Assembly: GCA_008508345.1 (NCBI GenBank)
Contig: QNGE01002742.1
Span: forward strand, 34,675 to 98,674
DNA: 64,000 nt
Reading direction: 5' to 3'
DNA from: Paragonimus westermani
Taxonomy: Eukaryota > Platyhelminthes > Trematoda > Plagiorchiida > Troglotrematidae
Shown here piece by piece: positions 24,413 to 37,684 of the stretch; positions within the stretch are counted from its first letter, which is position 1; each line of letters begins with the position of its first letter. Made by a program: the position numbers and the translations under genes. The notes under the pieces are model-generated. The model saw only the letters and a program-made list of their open reading frames with translations, ran no database searches and was not told where the DNA came from.

Positions 24413-26654
24413 GGGGTTCACAAGAGTTTGTCTCAAAAACTAATGGACCACCGTTTAGAGGTTGTGCTTGATAATCATATGTATTACTGAGGAGTTTCAA
24501 CAAGACTAAACTTTGTTTGTAACGCTTCCATTTGAAAGGAACTGGCTGAACATTCAAACAGATTCGAAACCCTGTAAAAAAAGGAAATAATAATTTTCAA
24601 CTCGTGTTCAGTTATCAAAATTTGACACTTTTAGCACCTCCGGTATTAATTAATCTGTAGGCCAATGCTTGAGATTCTTCTAAGCCATCAGTTTAACGAT
24701 TCGTTAGAACAAGAAATTGGGAGTCCAACCTCATTTGGTTCTATCTACCTAACATGTTAACAAAGGATTTTAAACATCACAAAGGAACATTTTAAAACAA
24801 AACTGATAAACTCTGGCTGCGCAACAAATGCTTTTAGTTGCCTGAACAGAGACTAAGTCATCTGTAGAGTCTGTTCAAGTCTCTATGCAAATGATCAATT
24901 GTCTTATGGATAGTGGTAAGGAAGTAGTCGTGGCTTCGAACCTACGAATCGTTTCAGCTTTCGAAGGTTTGGAACATGAGTGTAGTTCGAAAAGTTCCAA
25001 TGACTGAGATCACAAACCTCATGGACGTCAAGGTTACACGAGTCAGTCAATAGCCTGAAATTCTCTTCCGGCAGTAATTAACACCAGTGTAGATGAAGTA
25101 GGAAACATGAAACCGTTCTAGTCCATAGATCGTAAAATAGCTACGCGAAAGTCTATTTTCAGTGTATATAACGGTTAGATGGACTGATGTAAGCAACAAA
25201 GGACGACGGTGACCATGGTCACTTTCATTTTAACTATTCACTGAAGCACCTGCGTCATTAAGCAAACCAAATAAAAGCTTTTGTTGATCTCTCTGGTACG
25301 TCTGTAAAAGAGGGCACAGCGGACAAGTGACCGTTTTCTAAGTAGCTGTTACAGTTTTCTTGGCGAAAGTAAATGGTAGAAAAATGTTTTCAAATCAAGA
25401 AAGTAATTATTGTGGAGAAATTATACAAGTATGCCAACTCCTTTTGACGAAAAAATATCCATAAATCCAACAAAACGAAAGGGGGGATAGGATTATCGAT
25501 GTGTGATATACAGAGTTGTGCATAAAGAATAGTTTTGAACAAGAAGTATGCTTTTAGAGTGTGTATTATGCCACACTAGACGGTTAATCGTTCTTGTCTT
25601 GGTGTAGGTAACCAGCACATAGTGGGCGACATGCAGCAGCGGAATAGTTTCTACGTTTTCACCTGCTCAGAAATGACTCTTGAAAAAATGAACTTGTCGT
25701 TTCGGCACACGCTGAAGTCCAGGTAGTAGAATCTTTGAAAATGAATAAACGTTGGAAGACATTTAATGACACACACTACTTTCGAGAACTCAGATAAAAA
25801 TGACTACTAACATTTTACAAAAAGACAGAACTCATAGGACACTGGCCACGGGAAATGATGTTTATCACACTGCACCAGTTATTAATTACTTGTGATATAT
25901 CTCCAGTGCATGTAATACTGATGATATCAAACATTGTGAGCGTCGTATTTAGCAGACTTTCAAGAAACCGACCGACAAAATATGATGAAGAGAAATGTTG
26001 CGAGCAAACTGTTTGGTATCATGGGTTGATAGTAGGTCTTTGTTCACAATTCCTCGTATGCTAATATCAGAATTTACCAATAAAATATAAGCAGACATGG
26101 GAAACTTCTTCTACAAACTTATAGGCAAAATTAAACAGGAGAGCTTCTGGAGCTATTTCAGGCTTGTTTGTAGCTGGTAAGCCGGCTTGTAGTTGGCATA
26201 AAAAGAGAAGCTTTTGGCGCTCCATTCGCTACATTTTTGTCTTTGTGCACTTGCTTCTTGTTCTCTGTACCCCAGCCGATCATCTCGGAATACTCTTTTA
26301 TGAAGTATAGACTTAATCAACCCATTCAACAAACTGTTTTTTGTCGTTACTCGACAACACATTAGTTAGCACAAGCAGTTGTGGTAAACAAAAGATGCGA
26401 GGTGACTCAATATCACCGCAATAAATACAGTGGGACCTGGAAAATTTGTCAAAGAGGAGAACGTTGACGTAAAAACAAAGAGAATCTATTCAAGGCGTTC
26501 TCGATAGGTTGACGAAAGCATTTCTCCTGAGCATTTCTCAGTGTGTGTAACATCTATTGTTACAGTGCTCGTACATCATCTTCAAATTGTGACGATTCCC
26601 CAGCCGTTTTTTTGACTATACACTGAAATGGATGAGCTGAAGGACTAAACTTCA

Positions 26655-27985
26655 GTATTATCTTAACATGTATGACATACGTGAAAAAGATAGTTCAATT
26701 ATCACCAACCAGTCACGCCGACTTGAGCGGTGGGCTGAACATTTTGAAAAACAGTTCAGTTGGCCTCAACTAGATCACGTGGACGACGGGACTCGAGTGG
26801 TCAGCTACTGCATCCCAGACGGTCCTCCGTCGGAAGCAGAAGTGGTCCTGGAGCCCAAGTTATTGAAGCGTGATACGGCTCCTGGACCAGACCTCCTCTC
26901 TCCTTCTCTTTTCAAGGATGGTGGAGTGAGGTTGCTATCAGAACTGACAAAACTTCTCCAGAAGATCTGGGAGACTGAAGAGGTACCTCGTAGTTGGTGC
27001 CTATCAACAGTCATTCCCGTTTTCAAAAAGGGGTCCCGAAGTCTATGTGACAACCACAGAGGCATCAGTTTGGTGTCTGTTGCGTCCAAGTTACTCACTG
27101 GCCTCATTTTACGTCGGCTCACTAAACCCAGAGAAAGTCAGATACGTGAAGAACAAGCAGGNNNNNNNNNNNNNNNNNNNNNNNNNNNNNNNNNNNNNNN
27201 NNNNNNNNNNNNNNNNNNNNNNNNNNNNNNNNNNNNNNNNNNNNNNNNNNNNNNNNNNNNNNNNNNNNNNNNNNNNNNNNNNNNNNNNNNNNNNNNNNNN
27301 NNNNNNNNNNNNNNNNNNNNNNNNNNNNNNNNNNNNNNNNNNNNNNNNNNNNNNNNNNNNNNNNNNNNNNNNNNNNNNNNNNNNNNNNNNNNNNNNNNNN
27401 NNNNNNNNNNNNNNNNNNNNNNNNNNNNNNNNNNNNNNNNNNNNNNNNNNNNNNNNNNNNNNNNNNNNNNNNNNNNNNNNNNNNNNNNNNNNNNNNNNNN
27501 NNNNNNNNNNNNNNNNNNNNNNNNNNNNNNNNNNNNNNNNNNNNNNNNNNNNNNNNNNNNNNNNNNNNNNNNNNNNNNNNNNNNNNNNNNNNCAGCTGAG
27601 CGTTTACCGTACCGGGCATTATATACTGAGGGCACTAGCGATTGGGTTAAACCGCGTGGTGGTCAAGCAACAACGTGGTCAGGAAATATGAAGACTTTGA
27701 CTGCTCCATTGAGCAAAGTGGGCAGGCATCGCCTGCCTGGATGGGGTCCTCGTGATCACTCAAACCGTTGGTTAGAGACGCTATCCGAGATGGCGGTGTG
27801 TCGCAGTCAATGGCGTACCTGTATCCATACCATTTCTAGTTCTTCCGCTTAGTCTTCTCTTAGTATTTGTTGACCTTCTTAGTAACGTTTCCTTCTAGGA
27901 TATTCCACGTCACTGTTGAGGTGAGCGGCGGCCCGAGCCACAGTACCTTTTGGTCAGGCTCATGGCTGTTATGATGATGATAATG
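26655..27985 (+). mobile_element. 5'-truncated RTE-like non-LTR retrotransposon (LINE) with an internal assembly gap
   Basis: The frame 26668-27161 encodes the region just before and at the start of a LINE reverse transcriptase. It shows RRLERWAEHFEKQFSWP, then APGPD, then PRSWCLSTVIPVFKKG and CDNHRGISLVSVASKLL, ending REEQA where the family continues into the FR.G block. After a run of Ns the same frame resumes with the conserved C-terminal tail (RLPGWGPRD, then RWLETLSEMAVC.SQWR) and stops at 27850-27852. The 3' UTR runs to an imperfect ATG-rich repeat at 27969-27985, a usual end for this clade. The catalytic FADD block would lie within or near the gap, so activity cannot be judged. The endonuclease domain is missing, so this copy is 5'-truncated and dead. 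Target duplications were not found. Confidence 0.85.
27162..27592. other. Assembly gap (431 N)
   Basis: This is a run of N inside the LINE reverse transcriptase. The protein frame is the same on both sides, which fits a gap length close to the true one, but the missing palm region should be longer than the 143 codons allowed in a full-length element. Confidence 0.99.
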
Positions 27986-30900
27986 AACACATCGGTCTAA
28001 CTAATGCATGTTTTTAGGTCTCTTATTTTTCTTCGAATGCAAAAGCCACGGTGTCCGTCTTCCTGAGATTCATCATTTTTTTCTATTTTGGTTGGCGCTC
28101 AGTTCACCTGCATTGTCTGGCTAATTTTACTTTACGACAAGTGAAACAACGGGTAATTTGTAAAGATGTCAACCCTATCAAGACGACGTTATCGGTTATA
28201 CACATTCTGTCAGGAACAGAAAGAAATAACTTTAAGCACTCTTGGAAAAAGTAGTCTGCTCTCCAAAATCGAAAATTATGAACTATAACGTTGGCAAAGT
28301 CAGACTTCTGACAGATAAATTCAAGTGATTATCATACTCTGTCGAAAATACACGCTGAGATAAAGACTGTCACAAACTTCCCAAGGCAGTGTCCTTGTTC
28401 TGTTCCAAAGTTTTCTGCCTGAGGTTAACCCTCATTCGTCATATATCCATCTGGGACATGGAGATGGTCTGGGCGGCACAAATTAGTTCCAAATCCATGA
28501 ATAATCAAATATCCGTTTGATCAACTCCACTTTCGTTTTCCGGTATCAATCGAAGTACAGTTGTTACCAATACCTCTGAGGCCGGGACCACATAAGCCTT
28601 AGGGTGTGTAAATTGACTTACACCATTTTTAAACAGAGAGTTGAATAGCTCTGGAAAAGTATATTGGGTGACACAAAGCCAGCTTGAGTCTTGATACGGG
28701 CAACGAACTCGTTTTGCAAGTGAACTACCGGTTGCATTCAATTATCAATATTGACCAAGGAGCACTGGAAATTCAGAGCAATTTGAGTGATTTCAGTATC
28801 AAGTCATCAACTTTTATAATTCATACTGCATGAATGTAAAGTATAACACCGAAAACTTAGGGAGATTACATGGAATAACCTAATGTTTAACTGTTTCAAA
28901 GTATTTCTACTGAAACCCACTGTTGTGTGCTGCAAGCTATTTTCACTTTGGGATCTGACTTAGCTAGAAAAGCAGGCAATCACTACGCGATGATATTTGT
29001 CCAACAAAACCCGATGTTATTTTGTAGTTGGTAGGGCTGTACATTCAGCCAAACTGGAAGTTACGTCTTAGAGATTAACTGGTCACTCCTACAAATGAGT
29101 GAAAGACGGTAAATGCGACAATTCTGTACAACTGAACACTTAATCGGCATATCAGCTGATTCGTACATTTAAGCAAGCTTTTGAAAGAAACTAGAAAACT
29201 AGAAGTAAGCACACAAGGCAGGAAAAATGCAAAACTATTTTCATTCGGTATTGTTTCACTTTGAGTAGATTGCTGGCGATAGCCGATAAAAGTTATATTA
29301 CTATCACACATTACATTTCTCTAAAATATAGCACTAAGCTGACGTAATCCTTAATGGCGCCGTGCAGATTTTCAAAGATAATGCAATCTTAAATACCTCG
29401 TTTGGAAAGGTGATTCTTGGCTGTACTTTCTTTTCAATATATCTCAGTTTTTCCAAAGTATAAACAGAAATGCCAGAGTTGGGAGAAAAAAATTGTATAA
29501 AAAATTTTCTTATCAGCGCTGTTCATTGTGGATCTCGTTTGTCCTTATTGCGTACCCTTTCAGGACGGGCGAACCGTGACCGCACAACCTCAAAATCATT
29601 GTTCCCCCATCACGTTGACACAATCCGATCTGTACTGACTACTGGAGGCCTAGTTTGGTTGCGTTTCGTGAACTTATGTTGAATAGTTTTTTAACCACAG
29701 TGGCGATTGCTTGTTTTTGTCAGTAACCAACTCTTCGTCACTTCATTCTGTCTAATTTACCAGCCAAACATGAGGACTTCTCAAAATATGCCCACTGGCT
29801 AAAAATGTGTTTCCAACGCCATTCAGTAACGAGTGGTCGAGCTTGACTTTGTCGGACATGGAATTGGGCTTTCTTATCCTTAACCGCCGCTGGAACTGTG
29901 CAACGAAGAACCTAACAGAATGTGTAACGTACGCTCTCTGTCCAAAGCACGGAGAAATGAATATTGTTTATTTCAATTATGTAATTCAGATGAGCTATGA
30001 TTACGTTCCTCTTCATGAAACGATCAGAATAATTAGTTTTGCACAACCTGTTATCATTAGAATCTATCTTCCGTGCAGTACGCACACGAGACATTTTTAA
30101 CACTTCACTTGTCAGATAACGGAGAAGGTTGTGTTCCTGAATGAAGGACACAGGACTAGGACAGTTAACACACCGAGTTGTTCATGCGGCCCTAAAATGT
30201 GCGGAAGGTTCGTAATTACCGGAAATTATTTGTTTCTCTTTGAAATCTGGAAACTGAAATGCGTTATCTGATGTGCCGCTGTGATAAATGTGGTATTGAT
30301 GCTCGTTTAAACTTACTGATAAAAAAAACTTGTAAGTACTCACCGGAGTAGTGCAGAACGGGAAAACGTTTTTGAAGACAATTAAGCATAGAGTTACAAT
30401 AGCCATATATAAAATTACTTAGAAAATCGTTTATCACGCTAGTTCTTGCGCAAAATTAACTCTTGGAAGCCGTCGATAATATTACATAGTGATGTTAATG
30501 ACTTTAGCAATCTGGACAAACGTGCTTACCCCGTTTTCCGAATTTTACGTTGAATAACAATTCAACATATCCACCACTGCTCTTTCTGTTAGGCAGCAAG
30601 AAACCTGAACAGTAATTACATTTACCCGTCTTTGCTTTCCCTCCTGACGCTTGACAAAGCCTTATAAAGGAGATTTTAATAATGATTCAGGTAGAAATTT
30701 AGAAGTGGAAACAGAATTATAATTTTTTGATGAACCTCAGTACTTGTACCCAAATCACACCTTACTTGAAGCCGTACAACCGTCAGTTTTCTGCGCATCC
30801 TCGAGGGTACAAGTATACATAATGGGAAAACAGTGGTGATCAAAGCTTGTTTTCTCGCGGATAATAAAGACAATGAAAGCCAATAATCAGTTGGATGAAG

Positions 30901-32518
30901 TAGCAGTCGGTCGACAAGAGTATCATTAGGTACTGTGTACAAAGCAGCCGGATAGTTAAATTTCTGTAATGTTAGTTGGCCCACTTTTTTCTAGGGGTAG
31001 ATGGTGAACATTACCCACAATGCGACATTCAATATTTGGTGGGCCTCAGTATCTGATTGCATAGCCCTGGGCTACATACGTAGAGATCATTAATGAGCGA
31101 AACGAGTCAATGCCAGCGAAAATTTAATCCACCCCCATAAAGAAGCATGTGGTTGTTCTTCCAAGCAAAGTTGACACACATGTATTCAATAACTAACACT
31201 CCTTATGATAACGCTGCAAATATTTCGTGAAAGTTGGAAATGATTGTTGCCTGGGTTGAGGGTTTGATTGTTTGAAGAGATTTGATCATCAGCACCAAGC
31301 GGATTTGATCCGAAAAGTTATCATAATATAGTACATTAAAACTGACATTGAACCATCTTCACCGGCCGCAACGCTCAAACGGATATATGCAAACCTCATA
31401 CATTGATGATTTCTCTTCGTTAGGTGACGAAACGCTTGAAATCCAGACGGAAGGAACCCTAATAAAACTGATCGTCGTAATTATGTTTACCGTGCCAGCT
31501 CCTCCACCATGTTAAGACTCCTCAACGAATGACTAAGCAGCTAAACCGCAAGCAGTTGGTTAGTGGACTTCGGGAAATTGACTTCATGAAGGTATTGTAC
31601 ATTATTGTTATCAACTCTGTTACAATTGCCCAACGTCAAAAAACAATGCGATCATTCCGTGCAATGTTCTTCGACGGCCCATTTTTATGTTTGGTAGTCA
31701 GCTCAGGTAGGCACAGGTTGAATAAAACTTATAATCCGATAAGTTTATTTTAGATAGCCCATTCCAGATGAAAGGCTGCAAAACAATGTTTTGTGTCTTA
31801 ACGCTTGTTAAAAGTTCTAACATATCTATACCTCTCCCTGAAATCGAGCTTCTGATTATCCTCCCGTGCTTTCGAATCTGATGCAACTGAACTGTGAATC
31901 ACAGACGATCGGTTGATAGTACTGTCCTTACGTGTGGCCGCAGCTTTCAAATTCCGCTTGAATTCCTAAACAATCTCCTTCAGGAAGACAGGCAGTGGGT
32001 AGAGGCTTCAGTCTTGTGGAGCTTACCAATATTTTATATACGCAGCACTCCGGGGATTTGAAATTTAGCCTCACTTATTCGAGTCACCATTGTTGTATGA
32101 TGTCAGTAACATTGCGCAGTGTGTAGCATGTTTGTCACTGGAAAGCCTGGCTGGAGTTCACACTCCTATTGGGCTGAGAGTATGCGCTGCCGATACGCTT
32201 TAACAGAGGCGAAACTGAAAACTTTCGCGATTTTTAGGAGGAATGACTGGAACACTGATACGGGCTACAATTAAAGCACTGTAGTTACCTAAGTGCTCAA
32301 AAGTTGGAGCAATTAAACTGAGTAATTGTTTGATAATGTGAAAAATACTTTCATGGTGAACAAGATGCTTCTAAAAGGACTTACGTAGTTGAGCTTAATA
32401 AATGGCGGTTAACACAATTTCAGAGCCGTCAGTATATTCGGTAGAACATCCCATACGCATATCTAAGAAAGTGGCGGGCACTAAGCTGAGAAATCCTTAA
32501 CGTTAGCGTCCTTTTTTC
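27986..32518. other. Stretch downstream of the Lhx6/8-like gene, nothing firm
   Basis: The gene's 3' UTR, or a last exon if the donor at 32527-32532 is used, should lie in the upper part. No clear polyadenylation context or terminal exon was recognised. A faint SINE-like string (TTAATGAGCGAAACGAGTC, 31091-31109) is present. Confidence 0.5.
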
Positions 32519-32992
32519 TCAGTAATTCTTACCGAGTAAGTCCAACTTGATTGGGTTGGTTTCACGGGACTTTTGTGGGAGGTTTTTCAGACAGTCTGGC
32601 AGTGAGTTCAAACGCTCACATGTGAACGAGGCATTCAACGGAAGGATGAAACTGTTTTGAAACTGTTCAAATTCCAGCCTGGATAAACCGCCTAACAAAG
32701 CAGCAGACTGTAGAAAGGGTGTTCTGGTGTGAGGGCTGTTGAAGTCAATCAAACCATGTACGGATTCCATATTCTTGAAAGGCACAGAGCCGTCAAAATA
32801 TTGTCCGGTAGGTGTGTTGCAACAATGCATCGAAGTGTTCATGTTATCGTCCACTGCGTCATATAATTCACCAGAATTCGAATTGTTCTCTTGTAGAAAA
32901 TATGGTGTGCTCGTCAACGAAAAATTTGGTGGCGGTCCGATGCTTTTACATTCAAATTTTTTCTTACGTGCTCGTGCATTCTGAAACCATAC
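32519..32992 (-). CDS. Awh: Lhx6/8-like exon: homeodomain recognition helix and C-terminal region
   Basis: After the acceptor TTTTAG this exon opens with VWFQNARARKKK, the recognition helix containing Trp48, Phe49, Asn51 and Arg53. It completes the homeodomain in frame with the 38205-37685 exon. About 140 residues follow without a recognised domain: a Ser/Asn-rich stretch, then a hydrophobic patch (FLQSAALLGGLSRLEFEQF). The frame meets TGA at 32519-32521, which gives a stop after LLGKNY. However, GTAAGA at 32527-32532 is a strong donor 8 bases upstream of the stop, so the exon may instead end at 32533 and splice to an unseen last exon. I favour neither reading strongly. Confidence 0.85.
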   Translation of the reverse strand, partial: VWFQNARARKKKFECKSIGPPPNFSLTSTPYFLQENNSNSGELYDAVDDNMNTSMHCCNTPTGQYFDGSVPFKNMESVHGLIDFNSPHTRTPFLQSAALLGGLSRLEFEQFQNSFILPLNASFTCERLNSLPDCLKNLPQKSRETNPIKLDLLGKNY

Positions 32993-35900
32993 CTAAAATG
33001 CAAACCGCATTAAGGAAAATCAAGTTAAAGCTTTCCTTTTCACAATTATAAGAATTCACCTTGTCATGTGCATATCAACGGTTTAACAGGTGAACTTTCA
33101 TGAAACACGTCATCTGCTTATACTGTAGTAAATCGAAGTTAGTGGCTAGTGCACCAGAGTGCTCCGGCGATTACGCTGATTTTGTTATGCAAAAACTTAG
33201 AATACGAGAATAATCTGTGCTCTGAAATTGAATAAAAAGGTGATTAGTCAGACGTCTGGGAGGTGACTTCTTACACATGATGGGATGATTCTAGCTGTGG
33301 CTGAGAAAACCATCAGAAATTAGTTCTCGAAATTCGCAAAGTTAACGCAGGTGACCAACTATTTTGAGACAATCTGGCTACCTCAAGCTAGGCGTTGCCG
33401 GCCATTAAACCCAGAGTGAAATATTATCGGCCTTGATAAAGATTCCCAATACATTATAAAAGGTCTGAAAAAACGACGGAAGAACCGTGTCGTTAAAATG
33501 TATTGATGCGATTGGAGGTACACATGCAGCTAATTGTGGATGAGATTTTAGTGGTGCTAACAAGTTGACTTAAAGTCTAAGATTAATGACTGTATTAATA
33601 TTATGATTAAAGCCTTTTGAATTGGATACAAAGTTAATGACCGCCGTCTCAATTTACTCGAAATGGGTGGTCAGTGACCGCTCTTAAGCGAAGATGAATA
33701 TGTATCCTGACATTTGTCCGAAGTAAGGAACAACTGTTGAGTGTAAAACCATCCATCAGTGTTACTGTGTACAGCAGCTTGAATTTATGATCCGGTTTTA
33801 AGTCTAAGTTTTCACTTGCGTTCCGGTTATGAAAGCCAATTGACATTTTATTAGACTGCAATACAATCTTCTAGATCTCGAAACATATTTAATAATTTAT
33901 CCCTAATGTGCAGTGAAAGGTTTTCTTCACAATGGCCCATCCTTTCCAAATGCTTACTGCCCCGATATAACTAAAGTCACTGGATTACTAGTTTTTAAAA
34001 CTGCGCACATTGCTGTATTTTAAGCATTCAACTAAAACGATTGCCAAACAATTGACCGGATCCGGATTCAACCGGACCATTTAGATATGGCTTCTGCCAG
34101 AACCTGAATCAAACATTCAGAAGCTTGATAGCTCGAATCACCCAGAACACACTAACAATCTTGTTATCCAAGCATCACGTGGGGACATTGAAGCGACTGC
34201 AGAAAGCAACGTAGGACTGCGCAAGCCTTCGTAGCTTTAGATAACCGAGTGGGCTAAATGTTCATTTGAGCGGTATTCTTTATGCGACCCACCCGTAGCT
34301 GAGTGTTTATTGCAGTTCTAAAAGCATATGTAAGTGTCGGATCACGTGAACGAGAATAATCCAGTTACGCTGGATTGAGTTCCAAAAAATTATCGACTCA
34401 ATCGACAAATGCTCAGTGTCCATCAAGAGCAAACTAGTAGCGTTTGTACAGCATCTTAGATTCCGTGACTTTCATTATTTTTTCTTGCACCTTCCTTGTT
34501 CTCCTGTGTGTGTGTTTTTGAAACATGCAAATAAAAAAGCACTTTCTTTCTTTCGGTGATTGCAAGCCCCTCATTCTTTGTGTACTCACATTTTCTCTGT
34601 GCACTCAAGTTCTTGGTATTGGAAGTTTTATAGAAGCTACCATCATTTTCGATGTATTTCTGGACCGTGTACATGGAACAGCTTTGGAACAGATAGGATG
34701 AACAAATTTGTCAGAAATAAATTTGTTCAGTGTGGCCAAACCGTGAACCTACAAAGCTCTCAGAAATACTCAGTGAATCTATTCCATCTTCTACTCTTTG
34801 TTTGTATAGCTCTCCCCACTGTATAGCCTATTGTTTACAGATTCTATAACCGCTACGAACTGTTCACAGTTAGCAAGCGTTAACTTGACGGCCCCGAGTG
34901 AATTCGATAAAACTATTTTGACCAAGTCATAGTTTAGAAGACTGAATACTCTTCAAGTTGACTGGTGTATCCGGGAGGGGACGACCCGTGTTGGTGAATA
35001 CCCCCCACCCTAAAGTGCACATGCTTTAGAAATGACACGAATTGGTGACTGAACTGAACGACGATTGAATTTACTGTTGGATTTTGGTCACATTGGTACT
35101 CTCAACCCACGCACGTATCTAACCAGGCCCCTGTCTAGAATACTGACGCGCGAACCTACTATGCGATCAGTTTGTGCAAACTAGAGAACATATGTGTAAC
35201 CTGTTGTCATGTACACAGGGAATCTTCCGTCATGATGACGCAATGTAAGTCCTGACTTTGCTCCCCCATTTTTTCCGTCTCACCACACTTCTTTATTTTA
35301 GTTCTTCGTTAAAAGAGGTACGAGTTCAGGAAGCTCTCACAGGACTTCGACGCTGATTAAATGTTATCAGGTTTTCGTTATTACAAAGGGCCGGAAAAGT
35401 TGCTGAGCTTATCCAGTCCCTAAACAGAAACAGTGTACTTACGATTCATCTGTGTTCATTTTTGTTCTTAGGAGCCACATACTTTTATTGCTGGCCACCA
35501 ATTTAGACCGACCAGTTCCGCGCAAATTTTGAAACAGACACGCTTTTTGAACTGTGTCAAACACAAACGTTCAGCTTTGTTGCTAACAGTTAGTGCATTT
35601 TTTACTCAGCTTATTGCACTTCATACATTAGCAGTCCGCCAAAGTGTATTTCGTTTTGACGTAGTCATCGGGCCGGGCTCAAATGCATCGAAATTCAGGG
35701 GTGTCCTTACCCAGATAAACACCGTTTGCGTCTGTGCCACATAATGCGACTGCTTATAATTCTGGGTATTTTGTGTGCACGATAGGCTGATCACTCCCTG
35801 GACTCTTATTGTTGAAAGCAATCTCTGTTAGCATATCTCTGTTGTATAGTGCCGTGTTCGGTGACAGGTTTGTAACCATTACGAAGTATCGTCAGCAGCA

Positions 35901-37684
35901 AGCACTGTGAGATTGTTAGGACAACAAAGCGTGCTTGGCACTGTTGAGAATAAACGATTTCGAAGCCCTGTTCGTTAATTCCCTGGTGCCCGATGGAACC
36001 ACCAATTGCATAAGCCATTCCATTTAAGTTAATCTGGTCGAAGTCGGTTACCTTGCTCAGTTTTGCTTTAGGCTGTGAGAAGAAAAGACTAGACATCAGA
36101 ACAACGTAGCACGAAGCTACTTGAGCTGACCTCACTGCACGCTTATTGGCTTTACAATAACAGCTTGGGAATACAGTTTCGTGAGTTACACATCAAATTA
36201 AAATGTTAACATAAAACTGCTAGGCAGGTATCTACGTGAGATGGCTGGTCACGTGGACGAACTCACAGGTAACGAAATCAAACGCAATTGGCAAATTATA
36301 ACATGGGTGAGGAGCATTCTGTTCAGGCAGAACTGAGCTCTCGCGTGGAATCAGTTCAGTATAACACAGCGAGATGCTGGCAACAAACCTTTACCCGTTC
36401 GTCACGTATCTCAACGATGAGCATCCGGACCTATTTAACTTTTCAGTCGCTGAGCAACAAGGTATCGAACCAAAGCAAATATCCTTTATTCTGCTGTTAG
36501 ATTTCAACCAAACAGCTTGCTGTGGAAAAGGGCCGTTGAGACCAGTTACCAAAGTCCCATTATATGAAGGACGGAGAGATTTTCAAGTAGACCATCACTC
36601 ACATTTGATCGCAGCTTTTGTACTCAGATAGACATCCCAGCCAGCCTCTTTCGAAAAGAAACACTAGACTCGAGTTTTGATCTCATTAGAGCTCGTCAGT
36701 AGTGCATATCCTTGCCAAGGCCTGGATTTGAACTCCGGCCATTCCAATCATGAGACAATCCTGTTAACTACTGCGCAGACGGAGAGGTTGCCTATGACTC
36801 TACCTTGGTAACTTTTGACTCTTGAGATGTTTAGTTTTTGCTTCCTGATTTGGAAATTTCAACACGTAAGCTGATCGTGATTAATCTTAGTGAATATTCA
36901 GATTTGTTTCTTTGAGAGCAAATGTGCAGTAATTGCAACTATCCCATTCATTTCTGCGATGTATAATTTCTTCCTCTATCAACGATCACAATTTGACAAT
37001 CTGAAGGCGAATTTTGGAAATTCATGATGAATATTTTGACTGATAATATGTGTGTGTAATTGTTGCGGTTTAGTCGAGCTGTTGTTGGGTCAAACGCACT
37101 GTGATCAGTATGTTTGCCCCCAACTGCAAGAACTGTGAGAAGAGCATACACAATGCATTGACAGTAACAGTCTGTGCTATCTTACCTTGTAATGCTATAA
37201 TGATATCTGGGATTTTGAAGGGGAAATCAGTTTGTACACAGCTCCACTAAGAGGTCCTACCATCAGCAGGCACAGACACATGACACAAATAGCTAGGAAG
37301 AGTTAGCAACTAAGTGTGTGCTCATACTGCTGTGGTAGATAAACTAAGTTCAACCGTTTCAGCCCATTAATATACAGATGAACGTCGACCTATATATGAT
37401 CTGTTTATCGAAATTTGGCTTCCTCTTATCGAGTTCCTTTTTTGAACCCACATTTTTCCACTAAAAACAATATCTGTCAACGTGAGAAATATTGACACGA
37501 AACAGTTAAACCGATTACGAACAGTCAAGATACGTATTCCAAGACATTATTCATATGCAGTATAATTTAAACTTCAATCATTTTTCAGCTCCAGACGTTG
37601 AACGAAATTAATTAGCCTAAATTATTTTCTTGTGACAGTAACATTTCTGGCCATAACTAATTCTTAAAATGGATCATGGCTTAC
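32993..37684 (-). other. Intron 3 of the Lhx6/8-like gene (within the homeodomain)
   Basis: This intron of about 4.7 kb interrupts the homeodomain between positions 46 and 47. It contains a nearly complete minus-strand SINE at 36570-36785. An open frame at 35806-36060 (-) follows a good acceptor (TTTTCTTCTCACAG), but its protein is not recognised and it is not needed to join the homeodomain halves. No other feature was seen. Confidence 0.7.
36570..36785 (-). mobile_element. Well-preserved SINE copy with a mutated hammerhead
   Basis: This minus-strand copy lies in intron 3 of the Lhx6/8-like gene. The tail, hammerhead, B-box region (GGAGTTCAAATCC) and anticodon region (CTCATGATTGG) are all clear. 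The ribozyme keeps stem I (GCACTA with TAGTGT), CTGACGAG and stem III, but the conserved GAAA reads AAAA. The G12 position is therefore changed, and one stem II pair is lost. This single core change should abolish cleavage. Confidence 0.85.

Larger units (their letters stand above)
18976..26654. other. Intergenic stretch with two decayed SINEs
   Basis: Besides the SINE copies at 22190-22345 and 24263-24412 nothing is recognised. Open frames at 20063-20311 (-) and 23939-24184 (+) have no known domain. Confidence 0.55.

Noticed and set aside
35806..36060. Extra exon or nested gene in intron 3 after the acceptor TTTTCTTCTCACAG
   Set aside because: The product is not recognisable, there is no supporting donor, and the homeodomain halves join without it.
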